From Flavobacteriales bacterium UBA1694 (GTDB lineage: Bacteria; Bacteroidota; Bacteroidia; Flavobacteriales; Weeksellaceae), in the NCBI GenBank assembly GCA_002319955.1, contig DCJS01000031.1, positions 215 through 64,214 on the forward strand: a stretch of DNA of 64,000 bases, written 5' to 3'. The notes beneath the pieces were generated by a model. That model saw only the letters and a program-made list of their open reading frames with translations. It was not told the DNA's origin and ran no database searches. The position numbers and the translations under genes were made by a program. Shown here in pieces: positions 8,670 through 16,757 of this stretch. How positions within the stretch are numbered: position 1 is the stretch's first letter; each line of letters starts with the position of its first letter.

Positions 8670-10007
8670 TTAAAATCCGATCGTTGCTTCAAGCATCACG
8701 CCGTTGAACTTTCCTCCCATTAGTGGGTTAGAATTTCCCCAGACGCTGTCGTTATTGTAAGCTTGATTCACGTATTCTATTTTGGCTAGGACATTTGGAG
8801 TCATATACCATCCACCACCTATGTTGTAGCGGTCTATTGAGCGTTTTGAAGCCTGCTTATCATCTTCTCCACTGACCGTGTTGTATTTTCCACCTAGGTA
8901 GTACTGTTCATTTCCGCCAAAACGGTAGAGTAGTTCTGCAGCTAATTGGGTGTAGTTTCCATCGGTTTCACGTTTCTTACCAGCTTGCAGTTTGTTTCCA
9001 CTCACATTTTCAAAGGTTCCGAAGAACTCGAGTCCTTGGTACTTTACAAATGGGTTGATTTGGATTGCAGTCACTTCTTTGAAACCAGGGTTGAATCGCC
9101 CAGTAGCGTAATTATTTGCTCCTACTGCATCCATTTCAGTTAATAGAACGTAATAGTATCTTGAACCTGCTCGGTCACCGCCGTAAAGATTACCACCTGA
9201 AGAGAGTCCATTTGTTTTCATTACAGATCCGGTTAGTCTCACACGAAGGTCTTTGTCAATTTGTTTGTCGTAGCCTATTTTCGCGTAGATGGACGGTTTG
9301 TTATCATTGGTCCCCTTAACGGCTGTTTGATTTAATTTGCCATTTGAAACCCCAACCATTCCAATGAAATTATTGAAGAATCCGTAGGCCTCTAGAAACG
9401 GTTCCGTTGTGAAGTTATCCATCACGAGGTTCCCAACAAAAGGATTGTTAATGGCTTTCGCATTGTCCGTTCTTCTAAAGTGTGAATCTCCATAGTTGAG
9501 TTCATCCATACCGACTTTTACACGGGCATGCTGCATCACGTTTGATAAGAGTCCTTTGGAGATGAAATCCAAGTTATCAATCTGAAGGTATCCTCCTTTT
9601 ACCCAAGCCTCATTATGGTGACGAGCAGAAAGGTACGTTCTTAGGTGTAATTTAACCCCCTTAGCAAGGTAAGCGTTCACATCTAAATTCGCTGTTGGAA
9701 GATTCACATCACTTCCTAAATTTAGAAGGTTAATTGGCTGGGTTGTAGGATTGCCGCTTGCATCCAGTTTGTAACCAAGGTTTGCTTTAGTAGAATGGTC
9801 TAGCGCTTGGAATTGTAAGGCGAAATCACCACCGATTGAAACCTTGACACCGTCGTAATCCGGAGACTCAACCTTAGGGTCTTCAAAAATATTTCGTTGG
9901 TACTTTTCAGGAGCTAAATAGGCTCTCATGTCACTTGTTTGCGCGTTAGCGAAACTTCCTGATAGGAGAATTGCCGCTAGCGGAAGGGTGAATAATTTTG
10001 TTTTCAT
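8670..10007 (-). CDS. Outer-membrane porin-like beta-barrel protein
   Basis: A 445-residue protein with a signal peptide (hydrophobic segment ending SGSFANAQ). Alternating beta-strand patterns run through the length, and the last residue is phenylalanine (MLEATIGF), as required for BAM-dependent insertion. Aromatic girdle-like segments such as GYLQIDNLDF and YYLGGKYNTVSGE suggest a 16-18 strand porin, broadly like phosphate-selective porins OprO/OprP. The transported solute is not evident. The gene lies 31 bases after a YceI gene on the same strand, so the two are probably cotranscribed. Confidence 0.75.
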   Translation of the reverse strand: MKTKLFTLPLAAILLSGSFANAQTSDMRAYLAPEKYQRNIFEDPKVESPDYDGVKVSIGGDFALQFQALDHSTKANLGYKLDASGNPTTQPINLLNLGSDVNLPTANLDVNAYLAKGVKLHLRTYLSARHHNEAWVKGGYLQIDNLDFISKGLLSNVMQHARVKVGMDELNYGDSHFRRTDNAKAINNPFVGNLVMDNFTTEPFLEAYGFFNNFIGMVGVSNGKLNQTAVKGTNDNKPSIYAKIGYDKQIDKDLRVRLTGSVMKTNGLSSGGNLYGGDRAGSRYYYVLLTEMDAVGANNYATGRFNPGFKEVTAIQINPFVKYQGLEFFGTFENVSGNKLQAGKKRETDGNYTQLAAELLYRFGGNEQYYLGGKYNTVSGEDDKQASKRSIDRYNIGGGWYMTPNVLAKIEYVNQAYNNDSVWGNSNPLMGGKFNGVMLEATIGF

Positions 10008-10038
10008 TTTTATAGTTGTTTAATTGTTTACTGATAAT

Positions 10039-10569
10039 TTAGTTGGTTACGATGTTAACCGATACTTTTACTTGGTCTCCCGTTTTAACGCCCATGAACC
10101 CTGGAGTTTGCATCCCGTAATCGGTCATTTTAAGGCTTTGAGTACCAGTAATGGTGTAGGAAGTTCCAGTTTTCACAACGTTTACTGGGATTGCGATGGT
10201 CTTTGTTGCACCGGCGATAGAAAGTTTACCACTTAATGTGCTTTTACCCACTTTCACAGAAGTTGCTGTAAAGGAGATGTTTGGATTCGTGTCCGCCTTT
10301 AAGGCAGCGTGCGCTTTATTGTCCATCATTTTGCCTTTTGTGCTTTTTAGATTTTTAGCCGGCACCGTGAATTTGACATTTGTTAGCACATCTCCATTTG
10401 CTGTGGCACTGAATGAACCAGCCGTTGCGGTCATAGTCCAATCGTGAAGTGAAGAGGTTCCATCAACACTTACGCGCATTGATTTGCTAGAAAGCTGCTG
10501 GGCGCTGAAAAGTCCTGCGGCTAAACTTAGGGTGAGGGTGAGCAATTTGGCTCCTGTTAATTTTCTCAT
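10039..10569 (-). CDS. YceI family protein
   Basis: A 176-residue secreted protein. After a signal peptide (AAGLFSAQ) it shows the YceI hallmarks: VDGTSSLHDWTMTAT near the N terminus, FTVPAKNLKSTKGKMMDNKA, a NISFTATSV strand, and the C-terminal LKMTDYGMQTPGFMGVKTGD. YceI proteins are eight-stranded lipocalin-like barrels that bind isoprenoid-type lipids in the periplasm. It is the first gene of a probable operon with the porin. Confidence 0.9.
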   Translation of the reverse strand: MRKLTGAKLLTLTLSLAAGLFSAQQLSSKSMRVSVDGTSSLHDWTMTATAGSFSATANGDVLTNVKFTVPAKNLKSTKGKMMDNKAHAALKADTNPNISFTATSVKVGKSTLSGKLSIAGATKTIAIPVNVVKTGTSYTITGTQSLKMTDYGMQTPGFMGVKTGDQVKVSVNIVTN

Positions 10570-10602
10570 AATGTTAAATTGTTTCGTTTCATTTTTCTAA
10601 TA

Positions 10603-10610
10603 CAAAGGTA
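10603..10610 (-). promoter_or_regulatory. -7 promoter box for the YceI-porin operon
   Basis: TACCTTTG on the minus strand matches TAnnTTTG and lies 33 bases before the ATG at 10569. No convincing -33 TTG was seen in the AT-rich DNA upstream. Confidence 0.5.
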
Positions 10611-11662
10611 GGAATGTATTTAGATATTACTAATTAAATAGGCTTAATATTATATGATAAATATCAAATACCCTAAATATTTTGCATCATTATAAATTTT
10701 AAACCCTAAAATTTGCTGTTTGGACAAAGAAATCGGATTATTTTGTCCTTTTGATAATTTTAATGCCGTTTATATTAGAGAATGTTCAAAAGATGTCCGA
10801 AAGCGTATGATGAATGTCATTAAAAATAGCGCTAATTGTTGTGGATATATTAAGTATATTCTTACTCAATGTTTCCAAATTGCTACGTATTGCACTGTTA
10901 GTATAGTTAAGTAATAACCATCTCACTTCAACACTATATAGACTAGTTAGTTATTTAAGAGATCGTGAGCCTTGCAATTGGCAAAGGAGTGTCGTAGAGT
11001 AAAATAAAGGAGAGTTTAATACTTAGTCGAGGGTTTTATTAAGTCATTTTAGACTATTTGCGGAATCCGAATATAGTCTCTATATCATGCTAATCTCGGG
11101 ATCGAGGAGCAAGTCAGGTAAAATTACCTATACTAACCTCAAAATTTCAATTATTTAAGGTTAGCTACAAAGATGACCTCAAACCAAATCTATCTAGAAC
11201 AGATCGCCTCAAAAAACATCAAATTTAATGTTAACACTGTTTTTCAATTTGAGGGTGTTAGAAGTATCACCATTTAAGCAGCCGATTTTGTGCCAATACT
11301 CGGCAATTGGGAACCTCGCGAAAGGGCGTATAAACCTACTTCCTTGCACAAATTCCATGCGGCCATCCCACAGTTACCTCTTTATTACGGCTTATACTGT
11401 ATTACCTCTCTATAGATATTCGCAAAAACACAGACGCTACCCTGAGCTGAAAGACTATCAATATCATATTGTAAAGATCATTTAGTTTTTACTACTGTTC
11501 TATACCGGCATATAAGTGTTCATCAATAGTATAATGGAAAGACTATTCTTAAATCTAACGGTCCGACTTTAATACAGCGGTCTTCAACACGTTACCGCAA
11601 CCAGAAATCGCGTAAAAAACACCGCTTTCATCCAATTGAGGCATATCAAAAAAGCGATAAAA
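10611..11662. other. AT-rich stretch without a recognisable gene
   Basis: About 1,050 bases between the YceI promoter and the tRNA-Leu terminator hold no gene I can support. Short open frames at 10720-10914 and 11228-11485 show no family motif and have unusual amino-acid make-up (cysteine-rich in the first). Weak inverted repeats are present, for example TAACCT...AGGTTA around 11130-11165. It could be decayed DNA or hold an untranslated RNA; nothing decisive is visible. Confidence 0.5.
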
Positions 11663-11696
11663 CAAAAAACCCTCTCAACTTTACGTTAAGAGGGTT
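11662..11696 (-). terminator. Terminator of tRNA-Leu
   Basis: On the minus strand a 12-bp stem (11696-11685 with 11679-11668, one G-T pair) and a 5-base loop are followed by a T-run, immediately after the tRNA 3' end. Confidence 0.82.
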
Positions 11697-11699
11697 TTG

Positions 11700-11780
11700 T
11701 ACCCAGAACCGGAATCGAACCGGTACGCCAAAGGCATTGGTGTTTGAGACCAACGCGTCTACCAATTCCGCCACCTGGGC
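11700..11780 (-). tRNA. tRNA-Leu (anticodon CAA)
   Basis: On the minus strand the sequence begins GCCCAGGTGGCGGAATTGG, with the A and D arms of a leucine tRNA. The anticodon arm is TTGGT-CTCAAAC-ACCAA, giving anticodon CAA. A variable arm follows, then the T arm CCGGTTCGATTCCGG and the acceptor 3' strand TCTGGGT plus discriminator A. The acceptor has G-T pairs at positions 1 and 7. The 3' CCA is not encoded. It reads UUG leucine codons. Confidence 0.93.
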
Positions 11781-11793
11781 AATTTTTGGTGTG

Positions 11794-11824
11794 CAAATAT
11801 AGGATAAAATTTAAACTGCTCAAA
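11794..11824 (-). promoter_or_regulatory. Promoter of tRNA-Leu
   Basis: On the minus strand TTTG (11824-11821), a 19-base spacer and TATATTTG (11801-11794) form a near-ideal Bacteroidota promoter. The start point would be about 7 bases before the tRNA 5' end. Confidence 0.72.
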
Positions 11825-11841
11825 CCCTTTTCTTGAAAATA

Positions 11842-12609
11842 TTAAAATTCGATTTCAAGGCCATCGTAAGCCAAGAAGATGTTAGGAGCAAGGTCTGGGT
11901 CGTTCTCGAGGTGAAGACCAAAATGGTGGCTGATGTGGGTCAGTAGAAGCGTTTTTGGCTTAAGTTCGTTGTTTAGTTTAATAATGTCGGAGAGAATGAA
12001 GTGCGCTGGATGCGGGTCGTTCTTACGAATGCAATTTAAAATGAGGTAGTCTAAATTCTTAAGTTTTTCTTTTTCTTTCTCTGAAATTGAACTCGCATCG
12101 GTTATATAGGCAAGGTTTTTAAACTTATAGCCAAAAATAGGTAGATTATGGTGTAGAACCTCGATTGGAGTAATTAAAGTATCGTAGAGAGTAAAGGACT
12201 CTGAATTGATTTCGTGCATTTCGAAAGCTGGCGCACCGGGGTATCGGGTTTCGGCAAACGCATAAGGAAACCGAGCTCTAATTTCTCCTGATACCCGAGG
12301 CTGACAATATAGAGGAAGATCCCTTCGGGTTCTATAAAGGATGGGTCTGACGTCATCAAGTCCAATCACATGATCGTTATGCTCATGCGTGATTAACACG
12401 GAGTCTACAGTGGTTTGCTGATTTTGAAGCATTTGAGTGCGAAAGTCAGGCCCACAATCAATTAATAGTTTGTGATTTGACTCGGTGGTGAGAATTACCG
12501 AAGCTCTTAGGCGTTGGTCTTTAGGGTTTTGTGAGGTGCAAACCTCGCATTGACACCCAATGACGGGGACGCCTTGGGAAGTGCCGGTGCCTAGAAATTT
12601 CAGTTTCAT
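11842..12609 (-). CDS. MBL-fold metal-dependent hydrolase (PhnP-like)
   Basis: A 255-residue cytoplasmic metallo-beta-lactamase-fold protein. It opens with LKFLGTGTSQGVPVIGCQC, followed by a CEVC cysteine pair as in PhnP-type phosphodiesterases, which use cysteines for a structural zinc. The metal ligands are in THEHNDHVIGLDD, followed by a C-terminal LLTHISHHFG. PhnP acts on cyclic phosphoribosyl phosphates; the substrate of this broader family is often unknown. It is divergent from the gene at 12654. Confidence 0.85.
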   Translation of the reverse strand: MKLKFLGTGTSQGVPVIGCQCEVCTSQNPKDQRLRASVILTTESNHKLLIDCGPDFRTQMLQNQQTTVDSVLITHEHNDHVIGLDDVRPILYRTRRDLPLYCQPRVSGEIRARFPYAFAETRYPGAPAFEMHEINSESFTLYDTLITPIEVLHHNLPIFGYKFKNLAYITDASSISEKEKEKLKNLDYLILNCIRKNDPHPAHFILSDIIKLNNELKPKTLLLTHISHHFGLHLENDPDLAPNIFLAYDGLEIEF

Positions 12610-12653
12610 TTTGCGCTCGGGTATTATTTTGGTAAATTTACAAAAAAATACAA

Positions 12654-14078
12654 ATGTCTGAGATTACGCAGTTTTTAACCCCTAAGCAGAAGGCATTAGC
12701 AATAAATTTAGACCATAATATTTACGGCACATTTGCGGAAATTGGTGCAGGACAAGAAACTGTTCGCCATTTTTTTAGAGCTGGAGGGGCATCCAATACC
12801 ATCGCAAAAGCAATGTCAGCCTACGATAAGGAATACAGTAATGCGATTTACGGGACCGAGGACAACAACCGCTTTGTGACTCAGACCCGTCTTAAGAAAA
12901 TGCTTCGCCATGAAATAGGTTTGATTAGCGAGCGTTTAATTAAGTCGGAAATGCCAAATCGCCGCTATTTCTCGTACGCCAATACAGTGACCACAATCAA
13001 CTACCATAAAACCTTTAAAGGGCACGGATGGGTTGGGCTTATGTTTCAGCATCAGCCGAATGAAGCGTACAGTGAAATTTTTCTTCATGTTCGATTTAAG
13101 GAAAATGAGGCCAGTCTGCAACAAGAAACTCTTGGGAACCTGGGTGTTAATTTAATTTACGGCGCCTTCAATTATTTCGATAATCCCAGAAGCTTACTAA
13201 AGTCTCTATACGATGATATTTCAGTCGATAAGATTGAGATCGACACCATCCATTTTGAAGGACCGGCTTTCCCTTACGTGGATAACCGCCTAATGTCTTT
13301 ACAGCTTGTTAAAAAAGGAATGACGGATGCCGTGATTTTTAATTCTGAAGGAAAGAACATGTTGCCAGCAGATATTCTATACAAAAAAGATGTCTTCGCG
13401 GTGCGTGGGAGCTTCAGGCCGGTAACGCTAGTGAATACGGATATGTTTGAAAAGGGCCTTAAGATGTTCCTTGAAGACACGGGAGGAAAGCCCGAAGACA
13501 CTGTGGTTATCTTTGAAATCACGACCTTTAACCTGCGGGCGACCGGTCGTATTGATGAACGGGATTTCTTAGACCGCGTCGATATTCTAGCCAAACTAGG
13601 GTACACGGTTATGATTTCCAATTTTTCAGAATACTACCGATTGGCGGAGTATTTCACCAGTTACGATATTCGTTATTTTGGCATAGCCATGGGTGTTAAT
13701 AATCTTTTAATGGTATTCGAAGAGCAGTACTACGACCATTTGTCCGGAGGAATTCTCGAAGCTTTTGGGAAGTTTTTCCGAAAAGACATGAGGGTCTATC
13801 TCTATCCTTATATGGATCCCGAGACAAATTGTCTGCTGACTTCGAAGACTTTAAAAGTGGACAGAAACTTAAAAGAACTCTATAAATTTTTCATTGCCAA
13901 CCGCCGCATTGTCGATGTGGAGGATTACGATCCTAATGTGCTCGAAATCTATTCACGTGATGTTCTTGCGAAAATCACCAATCACGAAAGTGGCTGGGAA
14001 GATCAACTTCCCGAAGGTGTGGCAGAAATGATTAAGGAAAGAGGACTCTTTGGGTATAAAGAATTTCATTTTGAATAA
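12654..14078 (+). CDS. Conserved cytoplasmic protein of unknown function
   Basis: A 474-residue protein of a family I recognise as conserved in many bacteria, typified by the N-terminal segment NLDHNIYGTFAEIGAGQE and by FFRAGGASNTIAKAMSAYDK. Homologues are often labelled 'TonB-dependent receptor' or a nicotinate-nucleotide adenylyltransferase. Neither label is supported here: there is no signal peptide, plug domain, terminal barrel strand or nucleotidyltransferase motif. Other landmarks are ETLGNLGVNLIYGAF, VDNRLMSLQLVKKGMTDAV and LSGGILEAFGKFF. The last line of the protein, PEGVAEMIKERGLFGY, is also family-typical. The gene stop is 3 bases before the GAF-domain gene, so the two are probably cotranscribed. 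Confidence 0.7.
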   Translation: MSEITQFLTPKQKALAINLDHNIYGTFAEIGAGQETVRHFFRAGGASNTIAKAMSAYDKEYSNAIYGTEDNNRFVTQTRLKKMLRHEIGLISERLIKSEMPNRRYFSYANTVTTINYHKTFKGHGWVGLMFQHQPNEAYSEIFLHVRFKENEASLQQETLGNLGVNLIYGAFNYFDNPRSLLKSLYDDISVDKIEIDTIHFEGPAFPYVDNRLMSLQLVKKGMTDAVIFNSEGKNMLPADILYKKDVFAVRGSFRPVTLVNTDMFEKGLKMFLEDTGGKPEDTVVIFEITTFNLRATGRIDERDFLDRVDILAKLGYTVMISNFSEYYRLAEYFTSYDIRYFGIAMGVNNLLMVFEEQYYDHLSGGILEAFGKFFRKDMRVYLYPYMDPETNCLLTSKTLKVDRNLKELYKFFIANRRIVDVEDYDPNVLEIYSRDVLAKITNHESGWEDQLPEGVAEMIKERGLFGYKEFHFE

Positions 14079-14081
14079 GTT

Positions 14082-14534
14082 ATGAAAGAATTAAAGAAAC
14101 GATTACTGTTTATATTAGAGAGCCCACTAGGCACCTTCGAAGATAAATTAAAAAAGATTTGCCAACTTCTCGATCAAGAGCTTGAGCATTTTAATTGGAC
14201 CGGGTTCTATTTCAGAAACGGCACGAAAGAGGAGCTCGTTATCGGACCTTACGTTGGGGCCAAAACGGACCACACGGTTATTCCATTTGGAAAAGGAATC
14301 TGCGGTCAGGTGGCGGTATCAAACCAGACCTTCGTGGTTGCCGATGTACATGAGCAGGATAATTATTTGTCGTGTTCCATTGACACAAAAGCGGAAATTG
14401 TGGTGCCAATAATCAAAGACGGGGTTAACATCGGTCAAATCGATATCGATTCCCATACGCCCAATGCATTTACCCCAGAAGATCAACAACTTCTTGAATG
14501 GCTGTGCGCTGAAATCGCCAAAATCATAGAGTAG
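14082..14534 (+). CDS. GAF-domain protein, free methionine-R-sulfoxide reductase-like
   Basis: A 150-residue single GAF domain resembling free methionine-(R)-sulfoxide reductase (fRMsr, MsrC/YebR). Landmarks are FNWTGFYF, GKGICGQVAVSNQTFVVADV, SCSIDTKAEIVVPI and IGQIDIDSHTPNAF. Two of the family's three redox cysteines are visible, in GICG and LSCS. The cysteine expected in the preceding loop is replaced, as the segment reads AKTDHTVIPF. Activity is plausible if the two remaining cysteines suffice, but a ligand-binding role is possible. It follows the gene of unknown function by 3 bases and its end overlaps the convergent BtuF-like gene by 11 bases. Confidence 0.72.
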   Translation: MKELKKRLLFILESPLGTFEDKLKKICQLLDQELEHFNWTGFYFRNGTKEELVIGPYVGAKTDHTVIPFGKGICGQVAVSNQTFVVADVHEQDNYLSCSIDTKAEIVVPIIKDGVNIGQIDIDSHTPNAFTPEDQQLLEWLCAEIAKIIE

Positions 14535-15246
14535 CGGCGAGATGGTTGTAATAGGACTCGAATTCTAAAAGATGAGTCCCGTACCAGCTAAAGGCTTCCC
14601 CGTCGACAAGATGAATCTTAAGGTGGGGGTGAAGCGCTAGAAGCTGGGCTTTATGACGTTCTTTAAAAGGGTAGGGCTCACTTGAAAGAAGGACTGTTTG
14701 CTCCTTTGCTAAGGCCTTGAGAGCCACCTCTGGATAGCGCTGAGTGTATTCGTATCTGTTTCTCAGGCCAAGGCCTTCGAGGATACTATGGATGAATGTG
14801 TCTCCGCCAATCGTTAGGTAAGGGTCTTTCCAAATAAAATAACTTACGAATTTGGGGTCTCGTCTTGGGATCGTGCTAAATAGGGCCTCAATTTTTTGGT
14901 TATAAGAATTCGCAAGGTCCTGCTTTTGAATTTTCTCCCCGAGCTCGGTGAGAAAATCTGCGTTGTCTTGTAGGGTTTTGATGTCCGTGACCCAGACTTG
15001 AAAATCATCTATGAGACTACTTACTTGGTCTTTTTCGTTTTCTTCTTTACTCGCAAGTATTAGATCCGGCTTAAGGGCTCTGATTTTATCGAGCTTTAGA
15101 TCTTTTGTGCCCCCAATAATTTCAACATCCCGGATTTGGTCCCCTGGATGAATGCAAAACTTGGTTCGCCCAACGATTTGTGAGGCGTCGAGTCCAAAAT
15201 CAAATAATGTTTTTGTAAGGGAGGGGACGAGGGAAATGATTCTCAT
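14524..15246 (-). CDS. BtuF-like helical-backbone metal-receptor protein
   Basis: A 240-residue protein of the periplasmic-binding class III (BtuF/FhuD) type. RIISLVPSLTKTLFDFG is the usual opening. ALKPDLILASKEENEKDQV is the linker-entry motif, and the second lobe has FIWKDPYLTIGGDTFIHSI. There is no signal peptide: the protein begins directly with the first strand. Relatives in Bacteroidota are usually linked to cobalamin or iron chelates, but no permease or ATPase gene is nearby. It may be cytoplasmic or serve a distant transporter. A good promoter lies just upstream. Confidence 0.72.
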   Translation of the reverse strand: MRIISLVPSLTKTLFDFGLDASQIVGRTKFCIHPGDQIRDVEIIGGTKDLKLDKIRALKPDLILASKEENEKDQVSSLIDDFQVWVTDIKTLQDNADFLTELGEKIQKQDLANSYNQKIEALFSTIPRRDPKFVSYFIWKDPYLTIGGDTFIHSILEGLGLRNRYEYTQRYPEVALKALAKEQTVLLSSEPYPFKERHKAQLLALHPHLKIHLVDGEAFSWYGTHLLEFESYYNHLAATL

Positions 15247-15289
15247 GGGATAACCTTTTAATCCAGGCCCATTTTGGGCACTAGGATTT

Positions 15290-15320
15290 CAAAGATAAGC
15301 CACTTTTCTTTTCTAGTCAA
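15290..15320 (-). promoter_or_regulatory. Promoter of the BtuF-like gene
   Basis: On the minus strand TTG (15320-15318), a 20-base spacer and TATCTTTG (15297-15290). The start point would be near 15283, giving a leader of roughly 37 bases. Confidence 0.65.
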
Positions 15321-15343
15321 GAAAACGAAAAAAAAGCGAAGGT

Positions 15344-15910
15344 CTATTTGTTTTTACGAAGGAACTTACGGATTTCATTTAAAGCCCCAGTGGTACCTAT
15401 TTTAATTGAATTCTCTGTGCTACCTAGAATTCGTTTGTTTTTGCGGTACGTGTCATAGGAGGTTTCGCTAAGGAGCTCGCCATTGGAGTTGTACATTTTA
15501 AGACTTACAATGACTTGGTTCGATAGGACGTATTTACCAAAGCCAACTTTGAAGTATTTAATTTTAGGCACGACCGCCAAATCGAAATTATTGATTTTAC
15601 AAATTTCTTTCAACGTTTCGATGTCAACAGAATCAAATTCCATCGGTGTTTCTACGCGGTTAACCACCACATTTTTCGATTTAGAAAACTCTTGTGTTAC
15701 GCCGTCAAAAAAGGATTGGTAAGAAGGGAATCGAATTTCCTCAATACCTGGATCGATTTCAGGATTGAAAAAAAGCACATTTTGCACGTCTTGAGCATCC
15801 AGATTTTGGTTCAAAAAACTACCTCCATCAGCCGCTGAAACGTTCATGCAACTCTTTAAAACAGCAGCACTTGCAGCGATAAGTAAAATGGGGAGCAGGA
15901 GTTTTTTCAT
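15344..15910 (-). CDS. Hypothetical lipoprotein
   Basis: A 188-residue protein I do not recognise. The N-terminal segment MKKLLLPILLIAASAAVLKSC is a lipoprotein signal with a lipobox-like LKSC. The mature part has mixed alpha/beta composition, including NFDLAVVPKIKYFKVGFGKY and IVSLKMYNSNGELLSE, reminiscent of small periplasmic assembly-type folds but not diagnostic. The frame is open to 15946. The ATG at 15910 is chosen because it starts the signal peptide and because a promoter box at 15927-15934 places transcription start downstream of 15934. Confidence 0.55.
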   Translation of the reverse strand: MKKLLLPILLIAASAAVLKSCMNVSAADGGSFLNQNLDAQDVQNVLFFNPEIDPGIEEIRFPSYQSFFDGVTQEFSKSKNVVVNRVETPMEFDSVDIETLKEICKINNFDLAVVPKIKYFKVGFGKYVLSNQVIVSLKMYNSNGELLSETSYDTYRKNKRILGSTENSIKIGTTGALNEIRKFLRKNK

Positions 15911-15926
15911 CTTTGTACTAATGATG

Positions 15927-15934
15927 CAAAAATA
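15927..15934 (-). promoter_or_regulatory. -7 promoter box for the hypothetical lipoprotein
   Basis: TATTTTTG on the minus strand fits TAnnTTTG, 17 bases before the ATG at 15910. Confidence 0.45.
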
Positions 15935-16016
15935 GAGCCATTTCATGGATTTTCTCTTATAAAATTTAAGATTTTTTTAACAGTTTTTTCAACCCTTCTT
16001 TTCAAAGCAAAATTGG

Positions 16017-16048
16017 TTTGGTGAAATTGAGGAATTGTCGTACATTTG
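16017..16048 (+). promoter_or_regulatory. Promoter of rpsO
   Basis: TTTG (16017-16020), exactly 20 bases, then TACATTTG (16041-16048). Expected start is near 16055, about 30 bases before the ATG. This is one of the two clearest promoters in the window. Confidence 0.75.
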
Positions 16049-16084
16049 CAGCTCGTTACATAATAATCATTAAATAATATTTGC

Positions 16085-16354
16085 ATGTACTTAACATCAG
16101 AGAAAAAAGCGGAAATTTTCGCAAAACATGGCGGAGTTCCAGAAAACACAGGGTCTGCAGAAGGGCAAGTTGCTCTTTTTACTTTCAGAATTAACCACCT
16201 AACTGGTCACCTGAAAAAGAACCAAAAAGATTTCGCAACCGAGAGATCTCTTGTAAAATTGGTAGGTAAAAGAAAAAGACTTCTAGATTACCTTAAGAGC
16301 AAAGATATCACGAGATACAGAGCGATTATCGCGGAACTAGGTCTTAGAAAATAA
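16085..16354 (+). CDS. rpsO: 30S ribosomal protein S15
   Basis: An 89-residue protein, the normal length for S15. GSAEGQVALFTFRINHLTGHL and DFATERSLVKLVGKRKRLLDYL are the conserved 16S rRNA-binding segments (the first split here by one residue from the family pattern). S15 nucleates the central domain of the small subunit. In many bacteria rpsO and pnp are adjacent; here pnp follows at 17282 with two minus-strand genes between them. Confidence 0.96.
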   Translation: MYLTSEKKAEIFAKHGGVPENTGSAEGQVALFTFRINHLTGHLKKNQKDFATERSLVKLVGKRKRLLDYLKSKDITRYRAIIAELGLRK

Positions 16355-16376
16355 GCCATCCACAACCAAAAAAAAA

Positions 16377-16409
16377 TACCAACGCTGCAAAGTGTTGGTA
16401 TTTTTTTTT
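16377..16409. terminator. Bidirectional terminator after rpsO
   Basis: The stem TACCAAC/GTTGGTA is flanked by an A-run on the left and a nine-base T-run on the right. It lies between rpsO and the convergent GlsB-like gene and works in both directions. Confidence 0.82.
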
Positions 16410-16419
16410 GGCTTGAGCT

Positions 16420-16662
16420 TTACACTCGCCTGCCACTAATTAAGTTAATAACCGCTAAAAGAATGATGGCCCCCACTGCGCCAGTTAGAATCTGGCCAAT
16501 AATTGAGGTTCCAAAGGCGGTGCCTAAAAGCCAGTAGCCAATAAAACCGCCGATAATTCCGACTATAATGTTTCCGAGAAGCCCTAAGCTTCCTCCTTTA
16601 AAAAGTTGTGAGCCTAGCCATCCCGCCAAGGCGCCAATTAGAAGTGTCCAAAGTAATCCCAT
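16420..16662 (-). CDS. GlsB/YeaQ/YmgE family membrane protein
   Basis: An 80-residue, very hydrophobic protein with three membrane segments and glycine-rich turns: LLIGALAGWLGSQLFKGG, IIVGIIGGFIGYWLLG and ILTGAVGAIILLAVINLI. This is the transglycosylase-associated/YeaQ family, whose members are often induced by stress. The molecular role is not known. It is convergent with rpsO. Confidence 0.87.
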   Translation of the reverse strand: MGLLWTLLIGALAGWLGSQLFKGGSLGLLGNIIVGIIGGFIGYWLLGTAFGTSIIGQILTGAVGAIILLAVINLISGRRV

Positions 16663-16757
16663 AATTTTTGTTTTTAGATGTTTTTAGGGTAGAATTACTT
16701 CTAGTTTCATGCCATGAAGATAATAAATGGGAATATTGAAAGACTTCTTAAAAATTC

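Noticed and set aside
10720..10914. 64-residue frame in the gene-poor stretch
   Set aside because: It starts with TTG, is cysteine-rich without a motif and has no promoter box; a frame this long is expected by chance in AT-rich DNA.
11228..11485. 85-residue frame in the gene-poor stretch
   Set aside because: No family resemblance, no promoter or terminator, irregular composition.
11700..11780. tRNA-Leu as the attachment site of an integrated element
   Set aside because: No integrase gene and no direct repeat of the tRNA 3' end were found in the neighbouring kilobase.
12654..14078. Label 'TonB-dependent receptor'
   Set aside because: No signal peptide, plug domain or barrel; the protein is soluble in appearance.
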